A DNA stretch of 64,000 nucleotides from Arthrobacter sp. Bi26 (GCF_918697925.1 NZ_CAKKMF010000011.1:1-64000); one strand, 5' to 3'; shown: positions 40,578 to 48,743, numbered from the stretch's first letter. Notes: a model not told the origin generated them from the sequence alone. Program-made: numbers and translations.

Positions 40578-41045
40578 TTGGGCTTCTTCAGCGCAGCCCG
40601 GCAAGGCCGCAGGGACGACGCCGAACTCGGCAAAGGCCTCTGGCGGCGCGCCCATGACCGGTTCAACCGCGGACTTGACCGCTACCACCAGGTCCTCGAG
40701 GGGGTCGAGGACGAGGCGCTGTACGGCGAGCTCGTCGACATCGCCAACCAGCTCTCCGCGCTCGCGCCCCGGGTGCGGCAGGTCTGCGTGGAGGCCCAGC
40801 GGCGGTTTCCCAGCAATGGATTGGATATCCCGGGGCCGCTGGCTGGCGTTCACCGGGCCCTGTCGACGGCAGGCAATTCCCTGGCCATGACGGCTGAGGC
40901 GGCCGCGATGCTCCGGCTCGCCGTTGGGCCGGTCCCGGCGGGGGCCGCGTCGGTGCGGCGCCGCGCCGATTCCGTGCTGGAGCAGGTCCACGACGCAGAG
41001 CGGCGGCTTGCGGAGGCTGACGGCAACGCCCCCACGTCGACCTGA
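40578..41045 (+). CDS. Hypothetical helical protein downstream of bpa
   Basis: 155 residues, mostly helical and charged: GLWRRAHDRFNRGLDRYHQV, LYGELVDIANQLSALAPRVR and a C-terminal helix RADSVLEQVHDAERRLAEAD. No signal peptide or membrane segment. The start is TTG 40578 with a weak ribosome site, 7 bp after the bpa stop, so it is probably co-translated. I do not recognise a family. Conservation next to bpa would suggest a proteasome-related role, but nothing in the sequence proves it. Confidence 0.7.
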   Translation: MGFFSAARQGRRDDAELGKGLWRRAHDRFNRGLDRYHQVLEGVEDEALYGELVDIANQLSALAPRVRQVCVEAQRRFPSNGLDIPGPLAGVHRALSTAGNSLAMTAEAAAMLRLAVGPVPAGAASVRRRADSVLEQVHDAERRLAEADGNAPTST

Positions 41046-41196
41046 GTCGTTCCCCGCAAGAGCGCGCGGCGACGGCGAAGCTCCGCTTTGCCGGGGTTCC
41101 TGATTCCCTGTATTCCCGGGTATTCCCGGTTACGCGCCTAGCTTAGCTTCGCCCCTGACACTGGCCGGAGGGCGCCGATGTTGGCAGGATACTTAT

Positions 41197-42042
41197 ATGA
41201 CTTTTTCACCGGAACTGACTTTCAATGACGGCAACACCATCCCCCAGCTTGGCTACGGGGTGTGGCAGGTTGAAGATGACGTGGCCGAAAAGGTGGTTGT
41301 CCAGGCGTTTGAGGCCGGCTTCCGCCACATCGACACGGCAAAGATCTACGGCAACGAGGCAGGCGTGGGCCGCGCCATTGAGCGTTCCGGCCTCAAACCC
41401 GAGGAAATTTTCATCACCACCAAGCTGTGGAACGCGGACCAGGGCTACGAATCCACCCTGAAGGCGTTCGAGGAGTCCATGGAGCGTCTGGGCCTGGAGA
41501 CCCTGGACCTGTACCTGATCCACTGGATGCAGCCCAAGCAGGACAAATACGTTGACACCTGGAAGGCTCTCATCGAGCTCCAGAAGCAGGGCCGGGTCAA
41601 GACCATTGGCGTCTCCAACTTCACCAAGGAGGGACTGCAGCGCCTGATCGATGAGACCGGGGTGGTTCCGGCCATCAACCAGGTCGAGCTGCACCCGTTC
41701 TTCAGCCAGGCCGAACTGCGCGAATTCAACGCGTCCAAGGGCATCCTCACCCAGGCCTGGTCGCCGCTGGGCCAGGGCGGGGAGCTGCTCGAGAGCCCTG
41801 TCATCTCCGAGATTGCCGCCAAGCACGGCGCCACCCCGGCCCAGGTTGTCATCGCGTGGCACCTGGCCATCGGCAACGTGGTCATCCCGAAGTCGGTCAC
41901 TGAGTCCCGGATCCGCGAGAACTACGCGGCCCTGGACGTCACCCTCGACAAGACCGACCTCCAGGCCATCAACGGACTGGACCGTTCCGCCGAAGACGCC
42001 GGCCGGATCGGCCCGGATCCGGCTGTCTCCGACTTCGCCTAA
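41197..42042 (+). CDS. Aldo/keto reductase (2,5-diketo-D-gluconate reductase type)
   Basis: 281 residues forming a TIM barrel. The tetrad lies in HIDTAKIYGNEAGVG (Asp and Tyr), FITTKLW (Lys) and YLIHWM (His). GVSNFTKEGL and the NADPH-specific IPKSVTESRIRENYAA are present. Enzymes of this subgroup reduce aldehydes and ketoacids with NADPH. The ATG at 41197 lacks a strong Shine-Dalgarno (GGCAGGATACTTAT gives CAGGAT). It is monocistronic, with a terminator hairpin 42 bp after the stop. Confidence 0.95.
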   Translation: MTFSPELTFNDGNTIPQLGYGVWQVEDDVAEKVVVQAFEAGFRHIDTAKIYGNEAGVGRAIERSGLKPEEIFITTKLWNADQGYESTLKAFEESMERLGLETLDLYLIHWMQPKQDKYVDTWKALIELQKQGRVKTIGVSNFTKEGLQRLIDETGVVPAINQVELHPFFSQAELREFNASKGILTQAWSPLGQGGELLESPVISEIAAKHGATPAQVVIAWHLAIGNVVIPKSVTESRIRENYAALDVTLDKTDLQAINGLDRSAEDAGRIGPDPAVSDFA

Positions 42043-42083
42043 GCAACAGTCCCACGACGCCGGCAGCCAGCTGACGTTCGCAC

Positions 42084-42115
42084 AGGGCCTCCACCCCGCA
42101 CAGGGTGGAGGCCCT
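42084..42115 (+). terminator. Aldo/keto reductase terminator
   Basis: AGGGCCTCCACCC pairs with GGGTGGAGGCCCT (13 bp) around the loop CGCACA, followed by TCCTGC. Confidence 0.8.
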
Positions 42116-42226
42116 TCCTGCGCTCAGGCCCATACCCGCGGCCGCGCCCGTTCCTGCGGCCCCGCCTGCCGGGGCCGTGACACCCGCCGGGACCGTGAAG
42201 CCTCCGAAATAGGCGCCGCACCGGAG

Positions 42227-42460
42227 TCAGGCGGCGGCCCGGCGCTCTTTCGCCGGGATGGCATCGATGACGGCCCAGCCGTCCTCGCCCGCCACGCACC
42301 GGCTGGCGAAGCGGTCCGCGGCGGCAGCGTCATCGAAGCTCTCGGAACGGATCCGGCCGCAGTCGGTGTCCAGGTAGGTGACCTCGAAATACAGTGCGCC
42401 ATCCTGTGCGCCGTTGAAACCCGGCTGGAACCTCTGTTGGAAATTCTGGTTGTTCTCCAT
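42227..42460 (-). CDS. Small hypothetical protein
   Basis: 77 residues starting MENNQNFQQRFQPGFNGAQD. It contains YFEVTYLDTDCGRIRSESFD and DRFASRCVAGEDGWAVID, a beta-alpha-beta-like pattern. There is no membrane segment. ATG 42460 is chosen over GTG 42475 because it is preceded by TGGAATC and gives the better N-terminus. It lies 37 bp after the next upstream gene on the same strand. Family not recognised. Confidence 0.62.
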   Translation of the reverse strand: MENNQNFQQRFQPGFNGAQDGALYFEVTYLDTDCGRIRSESFDDAAAADRFASRCVAGEDGWAVIDAIPAKERRAAA

Positions 42461-42496
42461 GATTCCAGTGTGCAACCGACCTCCGACAGGAAGACT

Positions 42497-43519
42497 TCAC
42501 CCCTCCGGCGTGTTGCCGAGCCGCAGCACCCGCTCCCGCGCCAGGACTTCCTTGCGGCGCTGCCGGTCCGCGGCCCGTGCCGTCTGCTGCGCAAGGGCCG
42601 CCGCCAGCTCGTGACGCTTCCGTGCTCCCTTGAGCTCGGCTTCAACTACGTCCAGACGCCGCCTGAGATCGCGCGCCTCATCGGCCAGCCGAGTGCTTTC
42701 CGCCGTCGCCTCCGCCAGCTCCGCGGCCGCGCGGCGTGCGTCCCCGTCGGCCTCAGCGGCGGCCTCTTCGGCCGCTTCCAGGCCGGTCCGCGCCCGTTCC
42801 ACAGCCGACGGCGTGGGCGCCACATGTGCTTTCCCGACGGCCCGGAGGCGGGGTTGTTCCGTTGACTTTCCGCCGGCAGCCTCGCCGCGGTGCGCGGCCC
42901 GGGCCGCCGGTTCGCTCCCGCGGGCCCCGGGCGCCCCGCCGCCGGCCGTTCCGCGCGCGGCTCCGGTTCCCGGTGCGGCCGCCACCTGGCTCCCCGGGAC
43001 AGCAACGGCGCCGGCGAGATCGACGACGTCGACCCCGTCCGCCGAGAGTGTCCGGAGCAGACAGCCGCTTTGCACGGCAGCCGCGGCCCCCGGGTCGGCG
43101 GTGGCGGCACGCAGGGTCTGCTCCACCTCCGTCGCCACGGCGGCGCTGATGGCCCTTCCGTGCTGGGCGGCCAGGGCGTGTGCTGCCTTTACCGCGCCGG
43201 CGAGAAGCTGGCGCCGCTGCTGCGCGAGGCGGCGGAGGTCGGCTGCATCCAGGGCGTCCTGCGCGGCCTGCATCGAGGTTCCCAGCCCAGCCAGCTCCCG
43301 CAGGATTTCGGGGCTGTGCGCCGCCAGCATGTTCACTGCCCACGCCGCCACCGACGGTTTGGGCAGGGCCCGGACTTCGGCTGCCAGGGCGCGCTGCTCG
43401 GCCGCGGTGAGGCCAACGGCGGCGACGTCTTTGGCCGCGGCCGTTCTTGCCGCCACGAACTCGCCGTACGGCAGTGCATACAGCGGCCCGGCAATGCCCT
43501 CGAGTTCCCGCGTTCCCAT
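42497..43519 (-). CDS. Hypothetical protein with Ala-rich N-terminal domain and C-terminal coiled coil
   Basis: 340 residues. The N-terminus reads MGTRELEGIAGPLYALPYGE, followed by FVAARTAAAKDVAAVGLTAA and a helical Ala-rich region with LPKPSVAAWAVNMLA. The middle is a Gly/Ala/Pro linker. Residues ~240-335 form a coiled coil (AELAEATAESTRLADEARDL, RRRLDVVEAELKGARKRHEL). The LPKPSxxAWxVN motif recurs in actinobacterial uncharacterised proteins, but I cannot name a function. ATG 43519 is the first plausible start; the same frame stays open upstream only because of base composition. The Shine-Dalgarno is weak. Confidence 0.72.
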   Translation of the reverse strand: MGTRELEGIAGPLYALPYGEFVAARTAAAKDVAAVGLTAAEQRALAAEVRALPKPSVAAWAVNMLAAHSPEILRELAGLGTSMQAAQDALDAADLRRLAQQRRQLLAGAVKAAHALAAQHGRAISAAVATEVEQTLRAATADPGAAAAVQSGCLLRTLSADGVDVVDLAGAVAVPGSQVAAAPGTGAARGTAGGGAPGARGSEPAARAAHRGEAAGGKSTEQPRLRAVGKAHVAPTPSAVERARTGLEAAEEAAAEADGDARRAAAELAEATAESTRLADEARDLRRRLDVVEAELKGARKRHELAAALAQQTARAADRQRRKEVLARERVLRLGNTPEG

Positions 43520-43612
43520 GCAAGAATCATAGGAGTCCGGCCCCGCCACGAAAGCCCAGCTCGTGGCACCGTCATGAGAGCAGGCGGCGCCAGGTTGCGG
43601 AGGAGTGTTCAC

Positions 43613-44086
43613 TTGATCGAAATTGGCGGGCTGCCGGCCCACATCCTGCTCGTCCACGCCGTGGTGGTGCTCGCGCCGATTGCAGGTCTGGGCGCCATTG
43701 TCTATGCCGCGGCACCGCGCTGGCGGACCTACCTGGCGTGGCCCCTGGGCGTGTTGTCGTTGGGGCTGGTTCCGGTGACTCTGCTGACGGCGCAGGCAGG
43801 CGAGCAGCTGGAGAAGGCACGCCCGGCGTCGGCCCTGATTCACGAGCACGCCCAGCAGGGCGATGTGCTCAAGGTGGTTTCCGTGATCTTTTTTGTCCTG
43901 GTCGCGGCGATGCTGGTGGTCACCTATGAACCCTTCGGCCGGAGGCTGGCGTTCCTCGGTGGACTTCGAGACATCAGGAGCGTCCGAGTGGCGCTCCTGA
44001 TCGCCGGCGTCGTGACAGGCGCCTTCTTCATCTACCAGAGCATCATCACGGGACATTCGGGCGCGGCGTCCGTCTGGGCGCGCTAA
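43613..44086 (+). CDS. DUF2231-like four-TM membrane protein
   Basis: 157 residues with four hydrophobic segments: HILLVHAVVVLAPIAGLGAI, TYLAWPLGVLSLGLVPVTLL, VSVIFFVLVAAMLVVTY and VALLIAGVVTGAFFIYQSII. The conserved histidines of DUF2231-like proteins (GLPAHILLVH, ALIHEHAQQGD, ITGHSG) suggest heme or metal binding, which is inference. TTG 43613 is supported by GCGGAGGAGTGTTCAC directly upstream; an upstream ATG at 43574 has no such site. Its last bases overlap the convergent MFS gene by 4 bp. Confidence 0.8.
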   Translation: MIEIGGLPAHILLVHAVVVLAPIAGLGAIVYAAAPRWRTYLAWPLGVLSLGLVPVTLLTAQAGEQLEKARPASALIHEHAQQGDVLKVVSVIFFVLVAAMLVVTYEPFGRRLAFLGGLRDIRSVRVALLIAGVVTGAFFIYQSIITGHSGAASVWAR

Positions 44087-45459
44087 GTCCGCCCATCGGC
44101 GGGCCCGTGAGCCGGTGACGGGTGCCGGGCCCTGCGCAGCGTTACGACCAGAAGGACCAGGGCCGTTGCCTGGAGGGCGGCAACGGTAATGATGAGCGCC
44201 GGCCGCGCGCTGTAGAGCGACCCGTACAAGGCCCCGCCGACCAATGCTCCGGCCCCCTCGAACGCCGCGAACACCCCGTATGCCGTGCCCTGCCGGGGCT
44301 GGGGCACCAGATCTGCGACCAACGCCTTGACCGTGGAGTCCTGGATACCCATGGCGGTGCCCCAGACCAGGACGCCGGCCAGAACGAGCCCGGCGCTCGG
44401 CGCCAGGGCCAGTACTGGCACCCCTGCAATCAGCACGGGCAGCGCCAGGAGCACGGCCGCCCCGGCGCGATCGTAAATGACGCCACTGGCGAGGGCCCCG
44501 ATGGCGGCGGCGCCCATGGCGCCGGCGTAGAGCAAGGGGACCACCGGGACGGGCACGGCCACGGCGGCCGTCAGATGGTAGGAGATAACGCCGAACGCCA
44601 CGAGCCCGGCGCTCCAAAGGAATGCGGCAGCGGCAAACAGGATGAAGGGGCCGGAAATCGCCGACGGCGGCCGGCCGGCAGCCTTCCCTTGGGCTGGCGC
44701 CGTGCCGGAGTGCGAACCGCGCGGCGGCGCCGCGGGCGCGGCCTCCGGCCCCGGGAAGCCGGCGGGGTCGGCGTCGGGCGCTGGCGTGTCCGCGCCGGGT
44801 TCCTGGACGCGGCGACGCAACCAAACGAGAATCGCCAGCGCCGCCGCCGCCGGAATGACGAGCACCGCAAAGGCTGCCGGCAGCGAGCCGGTGGCAACCA
44901 GGACCGCCGAAACGAGCAACGGGCCCAGGAGCGCCCCGGCCAAGTCGAGTGATTTGTGGACGGCGAAGCCGCGGCCCCGGCCAACCGGCTGGACGGCGGC
45001 GGCGAGCAGCACGGTTTTCGCCGGGCTGCGGACAGCCTTGCCAACCCTGTCCCCGATGATGAGCACGGCCGCCAGGGCCAGTCCGGCGGTCCCGGCGAGG
45101 GGCGTCAACGCCAGCAGCGGTACGCACAGCGCCGTGAGGGCATACCCGGCCAACGTGAAGGTCCAGTACTTCCCGGTGCGGTCCGCCCAGGGGCCGAATA
45201 CCAGCCGGAGTCCCTGGGACGCGGCCTCCGCGGCGCCGGTCACGAGACCGACGAATAGCGCGGACGCGCCGAGCTGGGCGAGCAGGGGACCTCCCAGGGG
45301 GCGGGCGCCGTCGGACACCATGTCAGTGGCGAGGCTGACCAGGCCGAATCCGACAACCGGGCCCCACAGCCGGCGCAGCCGATTGTGGGGTTGGCCTCCG
45401 GGCCGCGGCGGCGGGAATTCCTGCTGGCGGGCTGGCAGCCTGCGCCCGGGCCGTTCCAT
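44083..45459 (-). CDS. MFS transporter, 12-TM
   Basis: 458 residues with about 12 helices. Segments include LVSLATDMVSDGARPLGG, FGPWADRTGKYWTFTLAGYA, GDRVGKAVRSPAKTVLLAAA and GIQDSTVKALVADLVPQPRQ. The DRVGKAVRSPAK and DSTVKALVADLVP motifs are shared by a poorly characterised MFS subgroup found in many soil bacteria. A Pro/Ala-rich cytoplasmic loop of ~45 residues lies between helices 6 and 7. The substrate is unknown. The start ATG 45459 lacks an obvious Shine-Dalgarno, and in-frame later starts are possible. Confidence 0.86.
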   Translation of the reverse strand: MERPGRRLPARQQEFPPPRPGGQPHNRLRRLWGPVVGFGLVSLATDMVSDGARPLGGPLLAQLGASALFVGLVTGAAEAASQGLRLVFGPWADRTGKYWTFTLAGYALTALCVPLLALTPLAGTAGLALAAVLIIGDRVGKAVRSPAKTVLLAAAVQPVGRGRGFAVHKSLDLAGALLGPLLVSAVLVATGSLPAAFAVLVIPAAAALAILVWLRRRVQEPGADTPAPDADPAGFPGPEAAPAAPPRGSHSGTAPAQGKAAGRPPSAISGPFILFAAAAFLWSAGLVAFGVISYHLTAAVAVPVPVVPLLYAGAMGAAAIGALASGVIYDRAGAAVLLALPVLIAGVPVLALAPSAGLVLAGVLVWGTAMGIQDSTVKALVADLVPQPRQGTAYGVFAAFEGAGALVGGALYGSLYSARPALIITVAALQATALVLLVVTLRRARHPSPAHGPADGRT

Positions 45460-45818
45460 TCACTAAGGCTGGCGGACGGCCTGGAAAAAGACAATACGCA
45501 GGTCAGGTCCTTGTGGCCGGGTCGAGGCGCGGAAGGAAATTTTGACCAAAGTGGCTTTTTCTTGCCTGCGGCTTGGTACTTTTTGACAGCCGATCCGCAC
45601 TGTGCGGGCCGGGGGACCCACAATGACGGATTGAAGGCTTCACAACCATGAGCTCACCCCAGTAACAGGGCTATGGCGGTATTGACGGTGGTCCGCGGGA
45701 CTCACGTTGACCTCACTCCGCGACGTATTGACGACTGCCCGGCTCGGGCGTAGACCGTGCCGTATCAAACCAATCGCAGGCCGTTGCCTTGCGGCCTGCC
45801 GCCTGTGAGGAGAAGACA
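45460..45818. other. 359-bp intergenic region, no gene seen
   Basis: It lies between divergent genes. No frame has both a ribosome site and protein-like composition. A GCAGGCC…GGCCTGC inverted repeat lies around 45777-45801 just before the Shine-Dalgarno of the next gene. Several AT-rich stretches (GGAAATTTTGACC, CTTTTTCTTG) near 45536-45565 could belong to promoters. Nothing else is assigned. Confidence 0.45.
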
Positions 45819-46115
45819 ATGGCCGTCGCAGTCATCATGGAATTTGCCGGTGCCACGCTGGAGCAATACGACCAAGTCATCGGCAAGATGGGCCTTACGC
45901 CCGGAGGGCCCGCGCCGGTTGGCGCCCTCGGCCACTGGGTGGCCGCCACCGACGACGGGATCCTCGTTACCGACCTATGGGAGACGAAGGAGCTCTACGA
46001 CGCCTTTGCGAAGGACCAGATCGGCCCGTTCTCTGCTGAAGTCGGTATCCCCGCGCCGCCTACGGTGAAGTATCTGGACGTCCACAATTACTTCACCCCT
46101 GGGGCCAGTGCCTGA
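45819..46115 (+). CDS. Small ABM-like (dimeric alpha-beta barrel) hypothetical protein
   Basis: 98 residues with a ferredoxin-like strand-helix pattern: MAVAVIMEFAGATLEQYDQV, then GALGHWVAATDDGILVTDLW, ETKELYDAFAKDQIGPFSAE and VKYLDVHNYF. This resembles small antibiotic-biosynthesis-monooxygenase/stress dimeric barrel proteins, where length and fold fit, but catalytic residues are not defined. ATG 45819 follows GTGAGGAGAAGACA. It is monocistronic, with a perfect hairpin 58 bp downstream. Confidence 0.78.
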   Translation: MAVAVIMEFAGATLEQYDQVIGKMGLTPGGPAPVGALGHWVAATDDGILVTDLWETKELYDAFAKDQIGPFSAEVGIPAPPTVKYLDVHNYFTPGASA

Positions 46116-46173
46116 CCGAAGTGAGCGGGCGGAAACTGGGACCAGGATCCGGTACGCGCCGAGGACTACGACG

Positions 46174-46206
46174 GAACCCCCGGAAATCATTGATTTCCGG
46201 GGGTTC
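46174..46206. terminator. Strong terminator hairpin
   Basis: GAACCCCCGGAAATCA pairs with TGATTTCCGGGGGTTC over 16 bp, followed by TTCTCG. It ends the transcript of the small barrel-protein gene. Confidence 0.85.
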
Positions 46207-46353
46207 TTCTCGAACTGGTGATCTGGTCGGTTTCTCCGCCAGCCACCTGCCAGCCCGTTGTCCGCCGTGGCAGACATGAGTCCTTGCGCCGGCGGCTCCC
46301 GAGGAGGACGGCACCGGAGTAGCCTGACAGCAGAAGCGAGAAAGGCATGGACC

Positions 46354-46722
46354 ATGCGCATTCTTCAGACATCCACCGACGCCCTCAACGTCACGCGGAT
46401 CGACAGGATCGCCTATCTCAACGCTGAAGAGCGGACATTTCTGACCACAACAACCGGCCGGCCGGATTTCGCCACCCCCGGTCAGGGGGAAGTCATCGCC
46501 GACATGGGGCGGGCCGTTCCCGTCACCTTGGCCTACATCGATGACCCGCTCGAAGGGAGCCTCATCATCGCGCGCCTCACGGACTTGATTGCAAACTACG
46601 ACTGGCCAGTCATCAGATTCTCCGACGTTCGGGAAGACGCCCGGAAAAAGGTCGCCGAAATCCGGTACAGAGAATCCGAGGATAACGCCGAGCCAGACCG
46701 CACTGACCCGCACGAAGACTAG
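46354..46722 (+). CDS. Hypothetical protein
   Basis: 122 residues starting MRILQTSTDALNVTRIDRIA. The middle contains AVPVTLAYIDDPLEGSLIIA and LIANYDWPVIRFSDVREDA, and the C-terminal tail is acidic. There is no membrane segment or signal. ATG 46354 follows GAGAAAGGCATGGACC (8-nt spacing). I do not recognise the family. It lies in an accessory pocket with the DUF2975/XRE pair and the tRNA-Thr footprint; codon use is slightly less GC-biased than the core genes, which would fit acquired DNA but is not proof. Confidence 0.7.
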   Translation: MRILQTSTDALNVTRIDRIAYLNAEERTFLTTTTGRPDFATPGQGEVIADMGRAVPVTLAYIDDPLEGSLIIARLTDLIANYDWPVIRFSDVREDARKKVAEIRYRESEDNAEPDRTDPHED

Positions 46723-46786
46723 TCCGGGCAGCGGCCCGCCAGCCCGGAGAATCCGGCTGGACCACCGGAGGATCAGCGGGTAGTTT

Positions 46787-46815
46787 ATCGACTATCGTTA
46801 TTAACGAATGTCGAT
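46787..46815. promoter_or_regulatory. 29-bp palindrome upstream of the DUF2975/XRE pair
   Basis: ATCGACTATCGTTA, a central T, then TAACGAATGTCGAT; the arms match at 12 of 14 positions. It ends 17 bp before the ATG of the membrane-protein gene and overlaps the likely promoter. It is the natural candidate operator for the XRE protein encoded by the second gene. Confidence 0.65.
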
Positions 46816-46832
46816 ATGCCTTGGGCGGAACG

Positions 46833-47471
46833 ATGAAACTGACGAAAAATGACACCCGGCCGGACAACGGCGGGAAGAAGGTCGTATCCAGAGCGGACGC
46901 AGTCTTGTTCATGATCGCATCGGCGGCCGTTGCTGTGCTGACGACAGTGACGACTGTTGCCGGCATCATCGGCTACACCAGCGGTCCAGTGACGCTGGTG
47001 CTTCCGGTGGCCACGGCGAATCATGCCGCCACGGGCCTCCTGCCGGGGGTGACCGGACACTTTACGGCCATGGAAGCCACTCTTCCGACTCTTCCGTCAG
47101 GTCCCGGAGAGCTTTTGGCATGGGCCGATTCGCTGAACCAGATCGGCTTCCTGGTTCTCCTTGTTTTGGTGTTCCTGCTGGCCCGCCGGCTCGGGAGTGA
47201 GACTCTTTTCACTCCCGGATCAGCATGGATCGTCGGTGCCTGCGGCGCCGCCCTGACCGTGTTCGGGACCGTGGGGCAGATTCTTGACTCCATTGCACGC
47301 AGCCGGCTGGCAGAACTGATCGGTGCCAACGCGCGCACCCCGGGGGAGGCCTACAGCTTCTCGGCTGACTTCAACCTCGCTCCGTTGTTGCTGGGCCTGG
47401 TCCTGGTGCTCGTCGCCGGTGTCTTCCAGTTCGGCCGCCGTCTTCAGCAGGACACGGATGGCCTGGTCTGA
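46833..47471 (+). CDS. DUF2975-like membrane protein, partner of XRE regulator
   Basis: 212 residues with four transmembrane segments: VLFMIASAAVAVLTTVTTVA, IGFLVLLVLVFLLARRL, WIVGACGAALTVFGTVGQIL and LAPLLLGLVLVLVAGVFQFG. The order and length match DUF2975 proteins, typically encoded just before a small Cro-like regulator (YoaS-YozG in Bacillus). ATG 46833 follows GGGCGGAACG; TTG 46821 is an alternative. The stop overlaps the next ATG as TGATG. The pair probably forms a membrane-linked regulatory unit; the signal is unknown. Confidence 0.82.
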   Translation: MKLTKNDTRPDNGGKKVVSRADAVLFMIASAAVAVLTTVTTVAGIIGYTSGPVTLVLPVATANHAATGLLPGVTGHFTAMEATLPTLPSGPGELLAWADSLNQIGFLVLLVLVFLLARRLGSETLFTPGSAWIVGACGAALTVFGTVGQILDSIARSRLAELIGANARTPGEAYSFSADFNLAPLLLGLVLVLVAGVFQFGRRLQQDTDGLV

Positions 47472-47695
47472 TGCCGGCAGACGACTCCACTGATATTCAC
47501 TGCCGCCTCGACGAACTTATGGGGGCTCGGGGTATGACCCTGACGGAGCTGAGTAAGCAGGTCGGGGTGAGTCTGGTGAACCTGTCGGTGCTCAAAAACG
47601 ACCGGGCGAAGGCGATCAGGTTCTCCACGCTGACGGCAATCTGCGAAGCGCTGGACTGTCAGGTGGGGGACCTGCTGGTGACCGCGCGGCGCTGA
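47471..47695 (+). CDS. XRE-family (YozG-like) helix-turn-helix regulator
   Basis: 74 residues, essentially one Cro/C1-type helix-turn-helix domain: LDELMGARGMTLTELSKQVG, VSLVNLSVLKNDRAKAIRFS and TLTAICEALDCQVGDLL. The NLSxLKxxRAKAIRFSTL pattern is characteristic of the YozG group coupled to DUF2975 proteins. The ATG overlaps the upstream TGA. It probably binds the palindrome at 46787-46815 and controls its own operon. Confidence 0.92.
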   Translation: MPADDSTDIHCRLDELMGARGMTLTELSKQVGVSLVNLSVLKNDRAKAIRFSTLTAICEALDCQVGDLLVTARR

Positions 47696-47722
47696 CACCG
47701 GCTTCTACGCTTCACAGCAAAG

Positions 47723-47760
47723 AACCCCTATTTCCGCTGAATCAGCGGAAATAGGGGGTT
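47723..47760. terminator. Hairpin next to the tRNA-Thr fragment (diverged copy of the tRNA-Thr terminator)
   Basis: AACCCCTATTTCCGCTGA pairs with TCAGCGGAAATAGGGGGTT, with one extra G. The sequence GCTGAATCAGCGGA and flanking bases are shared with the hairpin at 48744-48782, so the duplication covers both the terminator and the tRNA 3' part. Confidence 0.85.
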
Positions 47761-47765
47761 CGTCT

Positions 47766-47800
47766 CGAGCTTCCTGCCAGAATCGAACTGGCGACCTTCT
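47766..47800 (-). repeat. Truncated tRNA-Thr 3' fragment (35-bp direct repeat, att-like)
   Basis: These 35 bases are identical to 48788-48822, the 3' part of tRNA-Thr(CGT) from the anticodon-stem edge to the acceptor end, including the T arm CAGTTCGATTCTG. Beyond 47800 the match stops abruptly. It is the classic footprint of site-specific integration into a tRNA 3' end. Confidence 0.9.
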
Positions 47801-47801
47801 G

Positions 47802-48404
47802 CTCGGCACGAACCACAAGACGTCCCCGCCGATCCACCAGCGGGCCGCCGGCGTCCGGACCGCGACTTGCACCACACTGGAGTACCTCTACGCAGGCTCC
47901 TACACGCCACGGGACCCCCTGCCACTCGCAAGCAACCGCAACCTGACCACGATCAGAATGAAGGACCGTCCACGCCTCGAGTCCCTGAACGGGGTTGACG
48001 CGTTCGCCTCATTGGAGGAGCTCGGAATCTTTGGTGCCCCCCTGCTGAAAGATGTGACAGACCTCGGCTCTGCCTCTGCGCCTAAGACGCTGCGGAGACT
48101 GGCTCTGCAATCATGCCGTGGTGTGTCCACCCTCGATGAGATCGGCCTCCTCACCGGGCTGACCTACCTGAACATCGCTGAGTCCGGCGATATTGCATCA
48201 TTCGCCCCGCTTGCCAACCTCCGCCACCTGAAGACGCTGCATGCTTACGGAACTACGCGGGTGGTCGACGGCGATCTGTCCGCCCTCACGGGGCTGACGG
48301 AACTTACCGATCTCCGCCTGAAGGGCAGGCGCGACTACCATCCGTCACTGAAGACCATCGAGGACCAAATTCAACGCCGGGTCCTGGCGAGCCACGCCAG
48401 CTGA
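47802..48404 (+). pseudogene. 5'-truncated leucine-rich-repeat protein gene
   Basis: The frame ending at 48404 encodes LRR units spaced ~22-25 residues: NLTTIRMKDRPRLESLNG, LEELGIFGAPLLKDVTDLG, LRRLALQSCRGVSTLDEIGL, LTYLNIAESGDIASFAPLA and LKTLHAYGTTRVVDGDLSA. The LRR pattern already exists before the first ATG (47958), in LEYLYAGSYTPRDPLPL. The frame stays open back through the tRNA fragment without a ribosome site. The 5' end therefore appears to have been cut off at the repeat boundary. A GTG/ATG-started short product from 47958 is possible (148 residues) but has no Shine-Dalgarno. The original function is unknown; LRR proteins of this bacterial type are often interaction modules. Confidence 0.72.
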
Positions 48405-48459
48405 CAATGGTTTCGGGGACGACCCGTCCGCGCCGCGGGGAGGCAGGGCTTCGCAACGA

Positions 48460-48666
48460 ATGAGCGGACTGCTGTCAGAGCTGGCCGGTGCAGGCTACCC
48501 GGTCGCCTCGGTCTCGGAAACTGCGGGACTCGGGATTGCGGTACGCCGCTCTGACTGGTTCCTGAGTCTCACAAACTCTAGTTTGGTGCTACACGATCGG
48601 AACACCGGGGCCCTATTCCCTCACCTTGAAGTCACAGCGCCCGGGCCGGGTGAGACGCTCGCCTAG
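48460..48666 (+). CDS. Small hypothetical protein inside the tRNA-Thr-bounded segment
   Basis: 68 residues, MSGLLSELAGAGYPVASVSE then GIAVRRSDWFLSLTNSSLVL and TGALFPHLEVTAPGPG. Composition is protein-like with a strand-rich pattern, but the frame is open upstream of the ATG and the Shine-Dalgarno (GGGAGG, 15 nt away) is poorly placed. It may be a real small gene or the tail of a truncated one. No family recognised. Confidence 0.45.
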   Translation: MSGLLSELAGAGYPVASVSETAGLGIAVRRSDWFLSLTNSSLVLHDRNTGALFPHLEVTAPGPGETLA

Positions 48667-48743
48667 AATCCCCGCGCGCAGAACAGAGTGCGGGGATTCG
48701 TTTGCCAGGGTCTCATACGGCCATCTCGCCGCAACCAACAAAA

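Noticed and set aside
37064..40666. A 1200-residue open frame on the minus strand opposite cstA-bpa
   Set aside because: His/Asp/Gly/Arg-rich composition without domains, fully antisense to clear genes (CstA, YbdD, Bpa). High-GC DNA keeps such frames open.
43520..45127. Upstream extension of the coiled-coil protein frame on the minus strand
   Set aside because: It runs through the DUF2231-like gene and the MFS gene, Arg/Gly-rich with no motifs; MGTRELEGIAGPLYA at 43519 is the natural start.
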